A stretch of 64,000 nt of DNA from DSWT01 sp035415725 (lineage in GTDB: Bacteria; Chloroflexota; Anaerolineae; B4-G1; SLSP01), in assembly GCA_035415725.1 (NCBI GenBank), contig DAOOGN010000003.1, positions 1 through 64,000 of the forward strand. Direction: 5' to 3'. Position 1 is the stretch's first letter. Each line of letters begins with the position of its first letter. Positions 1 through 7,396 of the stretch are shown here, one piece after another. The position numbers and the translations under genes were made by a program. The notes beneath the pieces were generated by a model. It ran no database searches. It saw only the letters and a list, made by a program, of their open reading frames with translations, and was not told the origin of the DNA.

Positions 1-60
1 CATTCCTACTAGGAACCTGAGCGATTCCTACTAGGAACCTGAGCGATTCCTACTACGAAT
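1..60. repeat. Tandem 22-nt repeat with palindromic core, about 2.6 units
   Basis: Two identical 22-nt units lie at 2-23 and 24-45, followed by a partial unit that diverges after ATTCCTACTA. Each unit contains the 13-nt odd palindrome TTCCTACTAGGAA. The array begins at the window edge and may be longer outside. It abuts the stop codons of a truncated glycosyltransferase frame on the minus strand, so it may mark a deletion or recombination junction. Confidence 0.75.
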
Positions 61-160
61 CCAGGGCTGCTCCCTCTGTAGTGCGGATGGTCTCCTCGAT
101 GAATTGTGCCTGGTTATACGACGGCGTGACGATGTTCACCCGCGGCCAGGGGGGAGCCAT
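53..160 (-). pseudogene. N-terminal stub of a family-2 glycosyltransferase
   Basis: A 35-codon minus-strand frame starts at an ATG at 158-160 and ends at TAG 53-55, directly followed by a second TAG. Residues 7-26 contain VNIVTPSYNQAQFIEETIR, the N-terminal signature of GT-A family-2 glycosyltransferases (first beta strand plus SYNQ.xFIxETIxS). After IR the family would continue with SVLxQ and the DGGSTD motif, but here it reads TTEGAALDS and stops. Nothing further of the enzyme is visible downstream, where the tandem repeat begins. It is therefore a broken gene of which only the first beta-alpha unit remains. A function for the 35-residue product is unlikely. Confidence 0.6.
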
Positions 161-225
161 CGGGCATGGTATCCGGCAATGGTGCGCTTTCCGCCATCCA
201 ACGTAAACTTTCCAATAAGGAAAAT

Positions 226-256
226 AACGTTGGAACGCCCGAACGTTCTAACGTTT
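226..256. repeat. Octamer-phased AACGTTNN array
   Basis: Four consecutive units start at 226, 234, 242 and 250: AACGTTGG, AACGCCCG, AACGTTCT and AACGTTT. AACGTT is itself palindromic. The 8-nt periodicity is clear, although one unit is degenerate. No role is known, and it sits in decayed DNA. Confidence 0.5.
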
Positions 257-407
257 GCTGCTACGCCACCAAATCGTCGATGAATGTGTGACCCCCAAAG
301 CGGGCAAGTGTACCTATGGCTTGGATCGGTTCTTCTCGTCGCTGTATGGCAAGCCCATTCCTGGTGAAACACCTGATTACGTTTTTGTACGCGGACGCGC
401 TGACTGA
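252..407 (+). pseudogene. Possible transposase fragment
   Basis: An open stretch between in-frame stops at 249 and 405 translates to a segment containing TYGLDRFFSSLYGKPIPG, resembling the N-terminal DDE region of some IS4/IS701-like transposases ('YGLDxxxSSLYGKPIPGL'). No start codon, catalytic triad or terminal inverted repeats are present, and the match breaks after IPG. The family assignment rests on remembered motif similarity only. A decayed insertion-sequence remnant is the simplest reading. Confidence 0.3.
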
Positions 408-440
408 TTACGTCCTGATTACATTTTGCGTAATCAGTCA
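401..440. repeat. Perfect 12-bp inverted repeat TGACTGATTACG
   Basis: TGACTGATTACG at 401-412 is matched by its exact complement CGTAATCAGTCA at 429-440, leaving a 16-nt loop. Further copies of CTGATTAC occur at 373 and 415. There is no T-run, so a terminator is not obvious. It may be the end of a decayed mobile element, given the transposase-like fragment immediately before it. Confidence 0.55.
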
Positions 441-506
441 TTTCACTCCTCTAATCCTCTAAAACATCATCTGCCTTTACACCCCATTGGCTTGGCCCCC
501 CCATCA

Positions 507-534
507 TTGACTTTCACCCCCAATCCCGTATAAT
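507..534 (+). promoter_or_regulatory. Promoter of the GDP-deoxyhexose operon
   Basis: TTGACT (507-512), a 16-nt spacer and a perfect TATAAT (529-534) form a strong sigma-70-type promoter. Transcription would begin near 541, downstream of the first in-frame ATG at 533. This excludes that codon and supports the start at 587. Confidence 0.8.
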
Positions 535-586
535 GCCAGCATCACCTGATCAGACTATCCGACTAAAAACAACCGGGCTAAAGACT

Positions 587-1543
587 ATGCGCATTCTAAT
601 CACTGGAGCGACCGGCTTCGTCGGTTCGCATTTGCGACGCTATTTCTTGACCCATACCGATGGGGAAATCGTCGGCACAAGCTATCCCGACACGCCACCG
701 CCGCCTGAGGACCCGCAACGTGAGACATTACACTTTCTGGACCTCCGCGACGCCGAAGCAACCCGCGCCCTGCTCGCGCAGTCCCCGCCGGACTACATCA
801 TCCACCTGGCAGCCCAATCCCATGTCCCTACGTCCTATCAGGACCCCTGGGGCACACTGGAGAACAACATTCGCGGGCAACTAAACCTACTGGAAGGATG
901 CAAAACGCTCCACCTGACGCCGCGCACGCTGGTCATCGGCTCCGGCGAAGAATACGGACGGGCCGGCGCCGCCGAATTGCCGCTGACCGAAAACCATCCC
1001 CTCCGTCCGGAAAATCCCTACAGCGTCAGCAAGGTCGCGCAGGATGTGTTAGGCTACCAGTACTTCATCAGCTTCGGATTGCCCATCATCCGTATGCGCC
1101 CTTTCAACCACGTAGGGCCGGGGCAATCGGTACGCTTCGTGCTGCCGGCTTTCGCCAGCCAGGTCGCCGACATCGAAGCGGGCAGGCAGACGCCGGTGAT
1201 GCGCGTAGGAAACCTCACGCCGGCCCGTGACTTCACCGACGTGCGCGACGTGGTACGCGCCTATCACCTCGCCCTGACCCGCGGTGTGCCCGGCGAGGTC
1301 TACAATATCGCATCGGGGACGCCACGCACCATCCAATCTCTTGTCGATTACTTGATCACCCTGGCAACCGTCCCCATCCGTGTGGAGATCGACCCGCAGC
1401 GCTATCGCCCCGCCGACGTCCCCGTCATCTATGGCAGTGCAGCTAAACTCCAGCGGGATACCGGTTGGAAACCGGAAATTCCATTTGAGCAAACCATCCA
1501 GGATGTCCTGGATGAATGGCGGCAATTCACAGCAGGAGGGTAA
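587..1543 (+). CDS. rmd: GDP-6-deoxy-4-keto-mannose reductase (RMD-like short-chain dehydrogenase)
   Basis: This is a 318-residue extended short-chain dehydrogenase. It has an N-terminal Rossmann motif GATGFVG (7-13), the catalytic Tyr145-x3-Lys149 in NPYSVSK, and the substrate-side serine of GSGEEYG near 119. RMD enzymes reduce the 4-keto intermediate made by GDP-mannose 4,6-dehydratase, using NAD(P)H in the cytoplasm, to GDP-D-rhamnose or a related sugar. A gmd gene lies two genes downstream, which supports this substrate. I use the ATG at 587 because an earlier in-frame ATG at 533 overlaps the -10 box and the Rossmann strand starts at MRILITG. A general NAD-dependent epimerase of another sugar cannot be excluded. 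Confidence 0.8.
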   Translation: MRILITGATGFVGSHLRRYFLTHTDGEIVGTSYPDTPPPPEDPQRETLHFLDLRDAEATRALLAQSPPDYIIHLAAQSHVPTSYQDPWGTLENNIRGQLNLLEGCKTLHLTPRTLVIGSGEEYGRAGAAELPLTENHPLRPENPYSVSKVAQDVLGYQYFISFGLPIIRMRPFNHVGPGQSVRFVLPAFASQVADIEAGRQTPVMRVGNLTPARDFTDVRDVVRAYHLALTRGVPGEVYNIASGTPRTIQSLVDYLITLATVPIRVEIDPQRYRPADVPVIYGSAAKLQRDTGWKPEIPFEQTIQDVLDEWRQFTAGG

Positions 1544-1547
1544 GATT

Positions 1548-1949
1548 ATGACCGAAGAAAGTAAGGCCACAGCGGCGAAAATCGGTGTTTTCAAGCATTG
1601 GACGATGACTTTGCGCGACATCCAATGGGAAATCGAGGAGTACGAATACGACCTCGAATATCAGCGCTACGAAATTGACGTCACCCAACGTCTCCACGAC
1701 GCCACCGCAGACGACAAAGCACGCAAGCACTGGCAAAAACAAAGCGCCAAAATCAACAAAGCGTTGGTAACAACAGAAACGGACCTGGCGAAAGCGCGCC
1801 AACAGGCCGCCTACAGCGAGGCCATGCTCGCACTTCTCCGCCAGGACCTGAGCGCCGCCGGCATCGATCCTGACGCCTGCAATCCGGACGATTTCTACTG
1901 CGACGAGGCATTCGACGCCGAATTCGATGCTGACGAGATCCCCTTCTAG
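1548..1949 (+). CDS. Hypothetical coiled-coil protein with acidic tail
   Basis: The 133-residue product matches no family I recognise. ATG 1548 follows AGGAGG with good spacing, four bases after the rmd stop, so it is cotranscribed. Residues about 15-100 are charged and helical with heptad-like spacing (a long coiled coil or helical hairpin). The last 25 residues are strongly acidic and include two cysteines (DACNPDDFYCDEAF). There is no signal peptide or membrane segment. Its place between rmd and gmd suggests a role with GDP-sugar synthesis or polysaccharide length control, but that is inference from position only. Confidence 0.7.
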   Translation: MTEESKATAAKIGVFKHWTMTLRDIQWEIEEYEYDLEYQRYEIDVTQRLHDATADDKARKHWQKQSAKINKALVTTETDLAKARQQAAYSEAMLALLRQDLSAAGIDPDACNPDDFYCDEAFDAEFDADEIPF

Positions 1950-2010
1950 CAGACGACCCGACTGACGACTATCAGACTGTTTTTCAGACTATCTCAAGGA
2001 GGTTTTTTGT

Positions 2011-3003
2011 ATGACGAAACGCCGCGCGCTCATCACCGGCATCACCGGTCAAGACGGTTCATATCTGGCCGAATTTCTCCTGGAAAAGGGCTATGACGTA
2101 ATCGGGTTGGTGCGTCGGACCAGCACAGTGACCTTCTCGCGCATCCATCACATTCAGGATAAGCTCACCCTGGTCTCCGGTGATCTGCTGGATCAGGGGT
2201 CGCTCATCGCCGCACTGCACGAATATCGCCCCCACGAGGTCTACAACCTGGCGGCGCAGTCGTTCGTGCCGGCGTCGTGGCAGCAACCCGTCTTCACCGG
2301 CGAAGTCACCGCCCTGGGTGTCACCCGCATGCTAGAGGCCATCCGCACCGTCGATCCCACCATCCGCTTTTACCAGGCCAGCAGCAGCGAGATGTTCGGC
2401 AAAGTGTGCGAAGTGCCCCAATGCGAAACGACACCCTTTTATCCCCGCTCACCCTATGGCGTGGCGAAAGTGTATGGACACTGGATCACCGTGAATTACC
2501 GCGAGTCCTACCATCTGTTTGCGTGTTCGGGCATCCTGTTCAACCACGAAAGCTCGCGCCGGGGTCTGGAATTCGTCACGCGCAAAGTGACCTACCAGGT
2601 CGCCAAAATCAAGTTGGGGATGGCGAACCGGCTGGCCCTGGGCAACCTTGACTCTAAGCGCGACTGGGGTTTCGCCGGCGACTACGTCCGCGCCATGTGG
2701 CTGATGTTGCAACAGGACGAACCGGACGACTACGTGGTTGGCACCGGTGAAACACACGCCGTACAAGAACTCTGCGAGGTCGCTTTCGCGCACGTCGGAC
2801 TGAACTGGCGCGATTACGTCGTGCAAGATCCACGTTTCATGCGGCCCGCCGAGGTCGATTTATTGGTCTCCGATCCCCGCAAGGCCAGAGAAAAGTTGGG
2901 GTGGAAGCCTGATGTCACCTTCAAAAACCTCATCGAAATGATGGTGGATGCCGATATGGAACTTCTCAAAACAGAAAAGGAGCCGGGAAATCCCTATGCA
3001 TGA
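2011..3003 (+). CDS. gmd: GDP-mannose 4,6-dehydratase
   Basis: This 330-residue SDR enzyme converts GDP-D-mannose to GDP-4-keto-6-deoxy-D-mannose, the committed step to GDP-rhamnose, GDP-fucose and related sugars. Visible features are the nucleotide-binding ITGITGQDGSYLAEFLLEKGY (split across 8-28), the RR of GLVRRTS, YQASSSEMFG (121-130, catalytic Ser/Thr-Glu pair), and Tyr149-x3-Lys153 in SPYGVAK. KRDWGFAGDYV is a GMD-specific segment. A strong AAGGAGG precedes the ATG. The gene overlaps the next one by 8 nt. Length is typical of bacterial GMD (about 320-370). Confidence 0.92.
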   Translation: MTKRRALITGITGQDGSYLAEFLLEKGYDVIGLVRRTSTVTFSRIHHIQDKLTLVSGDLLDQGSLIAALHEYRPHEVYNLAAQSFVPASWQQPVFTGEVTALGVTRMLEAIRTVDPTIRFYQASSSEMFGKVCEVPQCETTPFYPRSPYGVAKVYGHWITVNYRESYHLFACSGILFNHESSRRGLEFVTRKVTYQVAKIKLGMANRLALGNLDSKRDWGFAGDYVRAMWLMLQQDEPDDYVVGTGETHAVQELCEVAFAHVGLNWRDYVVQDPRFMRPAEVDLLVSDPRKAREKLGWKPDVTFKNLIEMMVDADMELLKTEKEPGNPYA

Positions 3004-4417
3004 CATCCAGTTTGGCACCGATGGATGGCGCGCGCAAATCGCCGCAGCTTACACCTTCGACAACGTGCGGCGCGCGACCCAGGGCTTTGCTCACTACCTC
3101 CAAAACCACGCCCTGGCCCAGCAAGGCGTCGTCATTGGCTACGACCAGCGCTTCGCCAGTGAATGGTTCGCCGCCGCCGCCGCCGAAGTCATGGCCGGCA
3201 ACGGCATCCCTGTGTGGCTGACCGCGCACAACACCCCCACCCCGGTCATCAGCTACAGCGTCACCGAACGCCAGGCCGGCGGCGCGATCAACATTACCGC
3301 CAGCCATAATCCGCCGACGGATAACGGCTTCAAAGTCCGCGATGCGCACGGCGGGGCCGTTCCTCCAGAGGGATTGGAGGAGATCGAAGACGCCATTCCC
3401 GGCCTGGAGGGCGTCCGACGTTTAGCGCTCCAGGAAGCGGAGAGCCAGGGTCTGGTCAAGCGCTGGGATCCCGATCCGGCTTACACCGCGCACCTCGGTA
3501 CCCTCGTCGACCTGGACAAACTTCGCTATGCCGGATTCAAAATCCTGGTAGAACCGATGTGGGGCAACGGCGCGGGCTGGTTCCCCCGCCTCTTGAGCGG
3601 CGGCAACAACACCATCTGGGAAATCCACGCCGGGCGCCACCCTCTCTTCCCGGAGATGCAACGCCCCGAACCGATCCATCCCAACATCGATGTAGCGCTG
3701 CGCCGCACCGTAGAGTTGGGAGCGGATGTGCTCTGCATTATGGACGGCGACGCCGACCGCATGGGCATCGGCGACGAAAATGGCGTCTACATCAACCAGC
3801 TTCAAGTCTATGCCCTGCTGGCCTACTATCTGCTGGAGGTCCGGGGACTGCGCGGCCCGCTGGTCAAAACCATCTCGACCACCTCCATGCTAAACCGACT
3901 GGGCAAAATGTATGGGGTGGAGGTGTACGAGACCGGGGTGGGTTTCAAATACGTCGCGCCCAAATTTCTGGAGACCCACGCTCTCATCGGCGGCGAAGAA
4001 AGCGGCGGGTACGCCTTCCGCGGCAACGTCCCGGAACGCGACGGCATTCTGGGCAATCTCTACTTCCTCGACTTCATGCTCCAGACCGGCCAGACGCCGG
4101 CACAACTCCTGCAAACGCTCTTCCAGAAACTGGGGCAGACGTACTACTATGACCGCATCGACACCCGCTTCCCCGCCGAGAAACGCCCCGCAGCGATGGC
4201 ACGTCTCGACGCCGCTAAACCGGAGACCATCGCAGGGCTGCCCGTCACCGCCATCGTGACCCTGGACGGCTACAAGTACGAGTTGGGTGATCACGGCTGG
4301 CTGCTTATCCGCTTCTCCGGCACCGAGCCGATTGTGCGCGTCTACTGCGAGGTCACGGACCCGGCTATGGTCACTGCCGTTTTAGCCGGTGGATTGGAAC
4401 TGGCAGGACTCCAATAA
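2996..4417 (+). CDS. Phosphoglucomutase/phosphomannomutase family protein
   Basis: This 473-residue alpha-D-phosphohexomutase interconverts hexose 6- and 1-phosphates. The four family signatures are all present: phosphoserine loop TASHNP (Ser103), metal-binding DGDADR (Asp250, 252, 254), sugar-binding GGEESGG (about 333-339) and phosphate-binding RFSGTEP near the C terminus. ATG 2996 lies inside the gmd 3' end with AAGGAG upstream, indicating translational coupling. An earlier in-frame ATG at 2948 would only add a non-family extension. In this operon it most likely supplies mannose 1-phosphate for GDP-mannose, although no GDP-mannose pyrophosphorylase is in the window. Sugar specificity (Glc versus Man versus GlcN) cannot be read from the motifs. 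Confidence 0.85.
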   Translation: MHDIQFGTDGWRAQIAAAYTFDNVRRATQGFAHYLQNHALAQQGVVIGYDQRFASEWFAAAAAEVMAGNGIPVWLTAHNTPTPVISYSVTERQAGGAINITASHNPPTDNGFKVRDAHGGAVPPEGLEEIEDAIPGLEGVRRLALQEAESQGLVKRWDPDPAYTAHLGTLVDLDKLRYAGFKILVEPMWGNGAGWFPRLLSGGNNTIWEIHAGRHPLFPEMQRPEPIHPNIDVALRRTVELGADVLCIMDGDADRMGIGDENGVYINQLQVYALLAYYLLEVRGLRGPLVKTISTTSMLNRLGKMYGVEVYETGVGFKYVAPKFLETHALIGGEESGGYAFRGNVPERDGILGNLYFLDFMLQTGQTPAQLLQTLFQKLGQTYYYDRIDTRFPAEKRPAAMARLDAAKPETIAGLPVTAIVTLDGYKYELGDHGWLLIRFSGTEPIVRVYCEVTDPAMVTAVLAGGLELAGLQ

Positions 4418-4673
4418 GTTCTGCCGGAAAAACGTAGAGGCGATGACCCTCTCATCCCCCTGCCCTCCTTCTCCCCCGCTGGTGGCGAAGAAGAGGGCGA
4501 AAAAAAATGAGGGTGTGGCGGACGGCGAAGCCGCCTGCCACACCCCCTGCAAAAATCCCCCTTTTTAACCCAATCGTAACTTGCCTGAAACCTCGTCCGG
4601 GCGTCTCTCATGATATGCTTATATCGGGCCTGAATAGATAAGGGTAGTTTCAATAGATACCAAGGGAGAAAAA
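4418..4673. repeat. Non-coding spacer with composite dispersed repeat
   Basis: No gene is seen here. A pyrimidine-rich block (4441-4480, ending CTCCCCCGC) has a homologue at 55759-55796. It is followed by a hairpin at 4510-4548 whose arms are GGGTGTGGCGG and CCGCCTGCCACACCC-like, homologous to 18366-18404. The word CCTGAATAGATA at 4629-4640 recurs at 13083, 18456 and, inverted, 32418. The order hairpin then CCTGAATAGATA is shared between copies, so this looks like one composite element of about 130-200 bp. The hairpin may also terminate the upstream operon. Confidence 0.7.
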
Positions 4674-5573
4674 ATGCACTGGATTTTAACGCCGCCGGAT
4701 GCCTTTACACTCACCCAAGTCATTCGACGTTCACAGTGGTTGCTTCAGCCACCTTTTAGCGTCAACCGCGCAAAAGATCATCTGAACAGAGTGGAGCGGC
4801 TCGCCTCCGGCAACATCATCGATGTAACCGTTTCCCAGGTTGCGGCAGGCTTGACCGTCCAAACTCACGAACATCTCGGCGGAAAAGACACCGAAGAAGT
4901 CAGTCACAAACTCTGGCGCATACTGCGGCTCGGTGAAAACTTGCAGCCCTTCCTGGAAACAGCGTGTCATGTCCCTGAACTCGAAACGATCCGGCAAAAC
5001 GGGGCACAGATTCTCCGTGGCGCCACACTTTTCGAGGATGTCATCAAAGCCGTCCTCTTTACCCTAGAAGACAAAACCCTGCCTGGACCGCGCATCACAT
5101 GGCTCGTCGACCGCTTGGGCGACTCCCTGCCGAGCAATCCTACGCGCCACGCATTTCCTACGCCACAGCAACTCCTGGGGGGACAGCATATCCTCAACGA
5201 AATGTTCACCCCGGCCATCGTGAGCCAATTAGTCAAAATCGCCATCGTATTTTCTACTGCCGAGGACCATGTCAACACGCTGATCCAGGACAATTCCCCG
5301 CTGGATGATCTGACGGTCAATCTGAGGCAACTTTTTGGCCTTGATCTGGCCGCCCTGGGACTGGTCATGCTCAGCCTGGGCCGCTACGACTACATCCCCA
5401 CCGACTCATACGCCCAACAACGCATCAGCCAACATCAGAAAGGCCAGAATGTCACATCGCATGATATTCACGCCATGTTCGATCCCCTGCAACCATGGGG
5501 CGGACTCGCTTACTGGCTCTGGGACTGGTCGGCAGTTCCGCATCATCCACGAGGTAAGCCATGGAAAGTTTAG
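4674..5573 (+). CDS. HhH-GPD superfamily DNA-glycosylase-like protein
   Basis: The 299-residue product resembles AlkA/OGG-type base-excision glycosylases. It has an N-terminal beta-rich region, then ILRGATLFEDVIKAVLFT (113-130, the family's second-domain entry helix), a helix-hairpin-helix near LRQLFGLDLAALGLVML (217-233), and the conserved catalytic aspartate in IPTDS (Asp244). The C-terminal PLQPWGGLAYWLWDW matches the xPFGxWRGLxxW motif of COG0122 proteins. In the hairpin the bifunctional lysine position (K249 in OGG1) appears to be Ala and the GxG is changed to GLD. It would therefore be monofunctional, or an altered glycosylase. It overlaps the following kinase gene by 13 nt. Confidence 0.6.
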   Translation: MHWILTPPDAFTLTQVIRRSQWLLQPPFSVNRAKDHLNRVERLASGNIIDVTVSQVAAGLTVQTHEHLGGKDTEEVSHKLWRILRLGENLQPFLETACHVPELETIRQNGAQILRGATLFEDVIKAVLFTLEDKTLPGPRITWLVDRLGDSLPSNPTRHAFPTPQQLLGGQHILNEMFTPAIVSQLVKIAIVFSTAEDHVNTLIQDNSPLDDLTVNLRQLFGLDLAALGLVMLSLGRYDYIPTDSYAQQRISQHQKGQNVTSHDIHAMFDPLQPWGGLAYWLWDWSAVPHHPRGKPWKV

Positions 5574-7372
5574 AGATCAGTACCCTTCAAGCACGCGAGA
5601 TGCTGATGCAACTGGAAACACAGATTCATCAACAGCGCGCAGCACTCCAGGATGGCGCTTCACCGCAAAGCCTGGCCGCCTATTTGGACACCTGGCAGAT
5701 GATGGTACGACACATCCAAACCGAGATGATGCTCGAAAAAAGCGCCCAACTCAGCCTGCTCTACGAAGTCTCCCGGCCCATCTATGCTTCTTTGGATTGG
5801 CGGCAAACCCTGCAAGCGGTGATGGATGCCTTCATCACCATCACCACCGCCGAACGCGCTGTACTCCTCACCTTCAATGCCGACAACCAGCTTCAGGTAG
5901 AAATGATGCGCACCGCCCCCCACCTAGCATTCTCCGACTCCGATATCGCCTTCAGTCGCAATGTGGTACAGCACACTCTCGAAAAAAGAGGCCCGATCCT
6001 CACCAGCAATGCGCAAATCGATCCGCGTTTCGAGGACAGTGAGAGCATTATGGCGTATGGATTGCGCTCCATCCTGTGCGTCCCTTTGATTTACAAGGAA
6101 GAAATTCTGGGGGCGATCTATCTCGACCATCGCGCCCGAACCGATGTGTTTACCCAAGAGGATATGGCGACCCTGAGCGCCGTAGCCAACAATGCCGCCG
6201 TCGCCATGCACAACGCCCAAGAACATCAGAGGACCGATCAGGCGCTGGGCGAAAAAGTACGCGAACTGACCATCCTGCAGGAAATGGCGCGCGACCTCAA
6301 TGCCAGCCTGCACTTCAACCGGGTGATGGAACGCGGCACGGCTTGGGCCATTGCCGCCTCCGGCGCCGAGGCCGGCGTGATCGGCCTCGTTGCCGAAGAG
6401 AGCATACGCTGGATCACCAAGGTCAGCAACGTCACCCCCGACAGTTTCGCCGCGGCACGCTGCCTAGCCACCCGTGAGCCTATCGTCGAAGATCACCGCC
6501 TGGTGTTACCCCTCCTGCGCGACAATCGCCCCATCGGCGCCCTCTATCTAGTAGCCGCAGAACGCCAGTTCAAGCCCGGCAAACTCGAATTCATCACTCG
6601 GGTGGCCGATAACATCGCCATTGCCGTCGATAACGCCCGTCTCTACGAAGCCTTGCGTCAAGCCAACCTCACCAAATCCGAGTTCGTCTCCACCATGGCG
6701 CACGAACTCCGCACGCCGATGTCGTGCATTTACGGTTACGCCGAGATGCTGGGCACCGGTATGATGGGAGCACTGACGCCCCAACAACAGGAATTCATCG
6801 ACACCATCGGTGAAAATGCCCAACGGATGGACACCATCGTCAATGATATGCTGGACATTTCACAAATCGAGACGGGACGACTGCGGCTCACCTTGCGTCA
6901 GGTGGACTTGCGTACCGCTATCGACGAGGCGCTGAAAACGATGGCGAAAAAGCTGGAGCAGAAACAACAGACCTGCACGGTCGACCTGTGGGATGAACTT
7001 CCACCGGCCTACGCAGATCCAGAACGACTGCGGCAGATTTTGAGCATCTTGCTCAGAAACGCCCTACAATACACCCCTCAGCAGGGCGTCATCACCGTCA
7101 AAGCATGGATCCATGCCGATGAACCGGATTTTATCCGCTGCGCGGTGATCGATACCGGCATCGGCATCAGTGCGGAGAACCAGGTGCACCTGTTCACCAA
7201 ATTTTTCCGCATTGTCGACCCGGCGATAGAAGATCAGGGCGGCAGTGGCCTGGAACTGACCATCGCCAAAAACCTGGTAGAAATGCACGGTGGACGGATC
7301 TGGCTAGAAAGCGCGCCCGGCAAGGGCAGTACCTTCTTCTTCACCGTGCCCATCGCTATGCCGGGGCTGTAG
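5561..7372 (+). CDS. GAF-domain sensor histidine kinase, soluble
   Basis: A 603-residue kinase without membrane segments. The N-terminal coiled coil (about 1-60) is followed by a GAF domain (about 65-220), a second GAF-like region (about 230-355), a HisKA dimerisation helix with phospho-acceptor His381 in STMAHELRTPM, and a HATPase domain. The last has N-box LLRNALQYTP, G1 box DTGIGIS and G2 box GGSGLELTIAK (canonical GTGLGLxIxK is altered at the last Gly). No response regulator is adjacent, so it is an orphan kinase. Its start lies inside the glycosylase gene, suggesting coupled translation and a possible link to DNA damage or redox sensing, which is inference. Confidence 0.88.
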   Translation: MESLEISTLQAREMLMQLETQIHQQRAALQDGASPQSLAAYLDTWQMMVRHIQTEMMLEKSAQLSLLYEVSRPIYASLDWRQTLQAVMDAFITITTAERAVLLTFNADNQLQVEMMRTAPHLAFSDSDIAFSRNVVQHTLEKRGPILTSNAQIDPRFEDSESIMAYGLRSILCVPLIYKEEILGAIYLDHRARTDVFTQEDMATLSAVANNAAVAMHNAQEHQRTDQALGEKVRELTILQEMARDLNASLHFNRVMERGTAWAIAASGAEAGVIGLVAEESIRWITKVSNVTPDSFAAARCLATREPIVEDHRLVLPLLRDNRPIGALYLVAAERQFKPGKLEFITRVADNIAIAVDNARLYEALRQANLTKSEFVSTMAHELRTPMSCIYGYAEMLGTGMMGALTPQQQEFIDTIGENAQRMDTIVNDMLDISQIETGRLRLTLRQVDLRTAIDEALKTMAKKLEQKQQTCTVDLWDELPPAYADPERLRQILSILLRNALQYTPQQGVITVKAWIHADEPDFIRCAVIDTGIGISAENQVHLFTKFFRIVDPAIEDQGGSGLELTIAKNLVEMHGGRIWLESAPGKGSTFFFTVPIAMPGL

Positions 7373-7396
7373 AGATAAACCGGACCCAACGGCATG

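Noticed and set aside
1..60. CRISPR array
   Set aside because: The 22-nt units are directly adjacent with no spacers, and no cas genes are in the window.
533..586. Upstream ATG for the rmd gene
   Set aside because: It overlaps the TATAAT box and would add 18 residues before the Rossmann strand.
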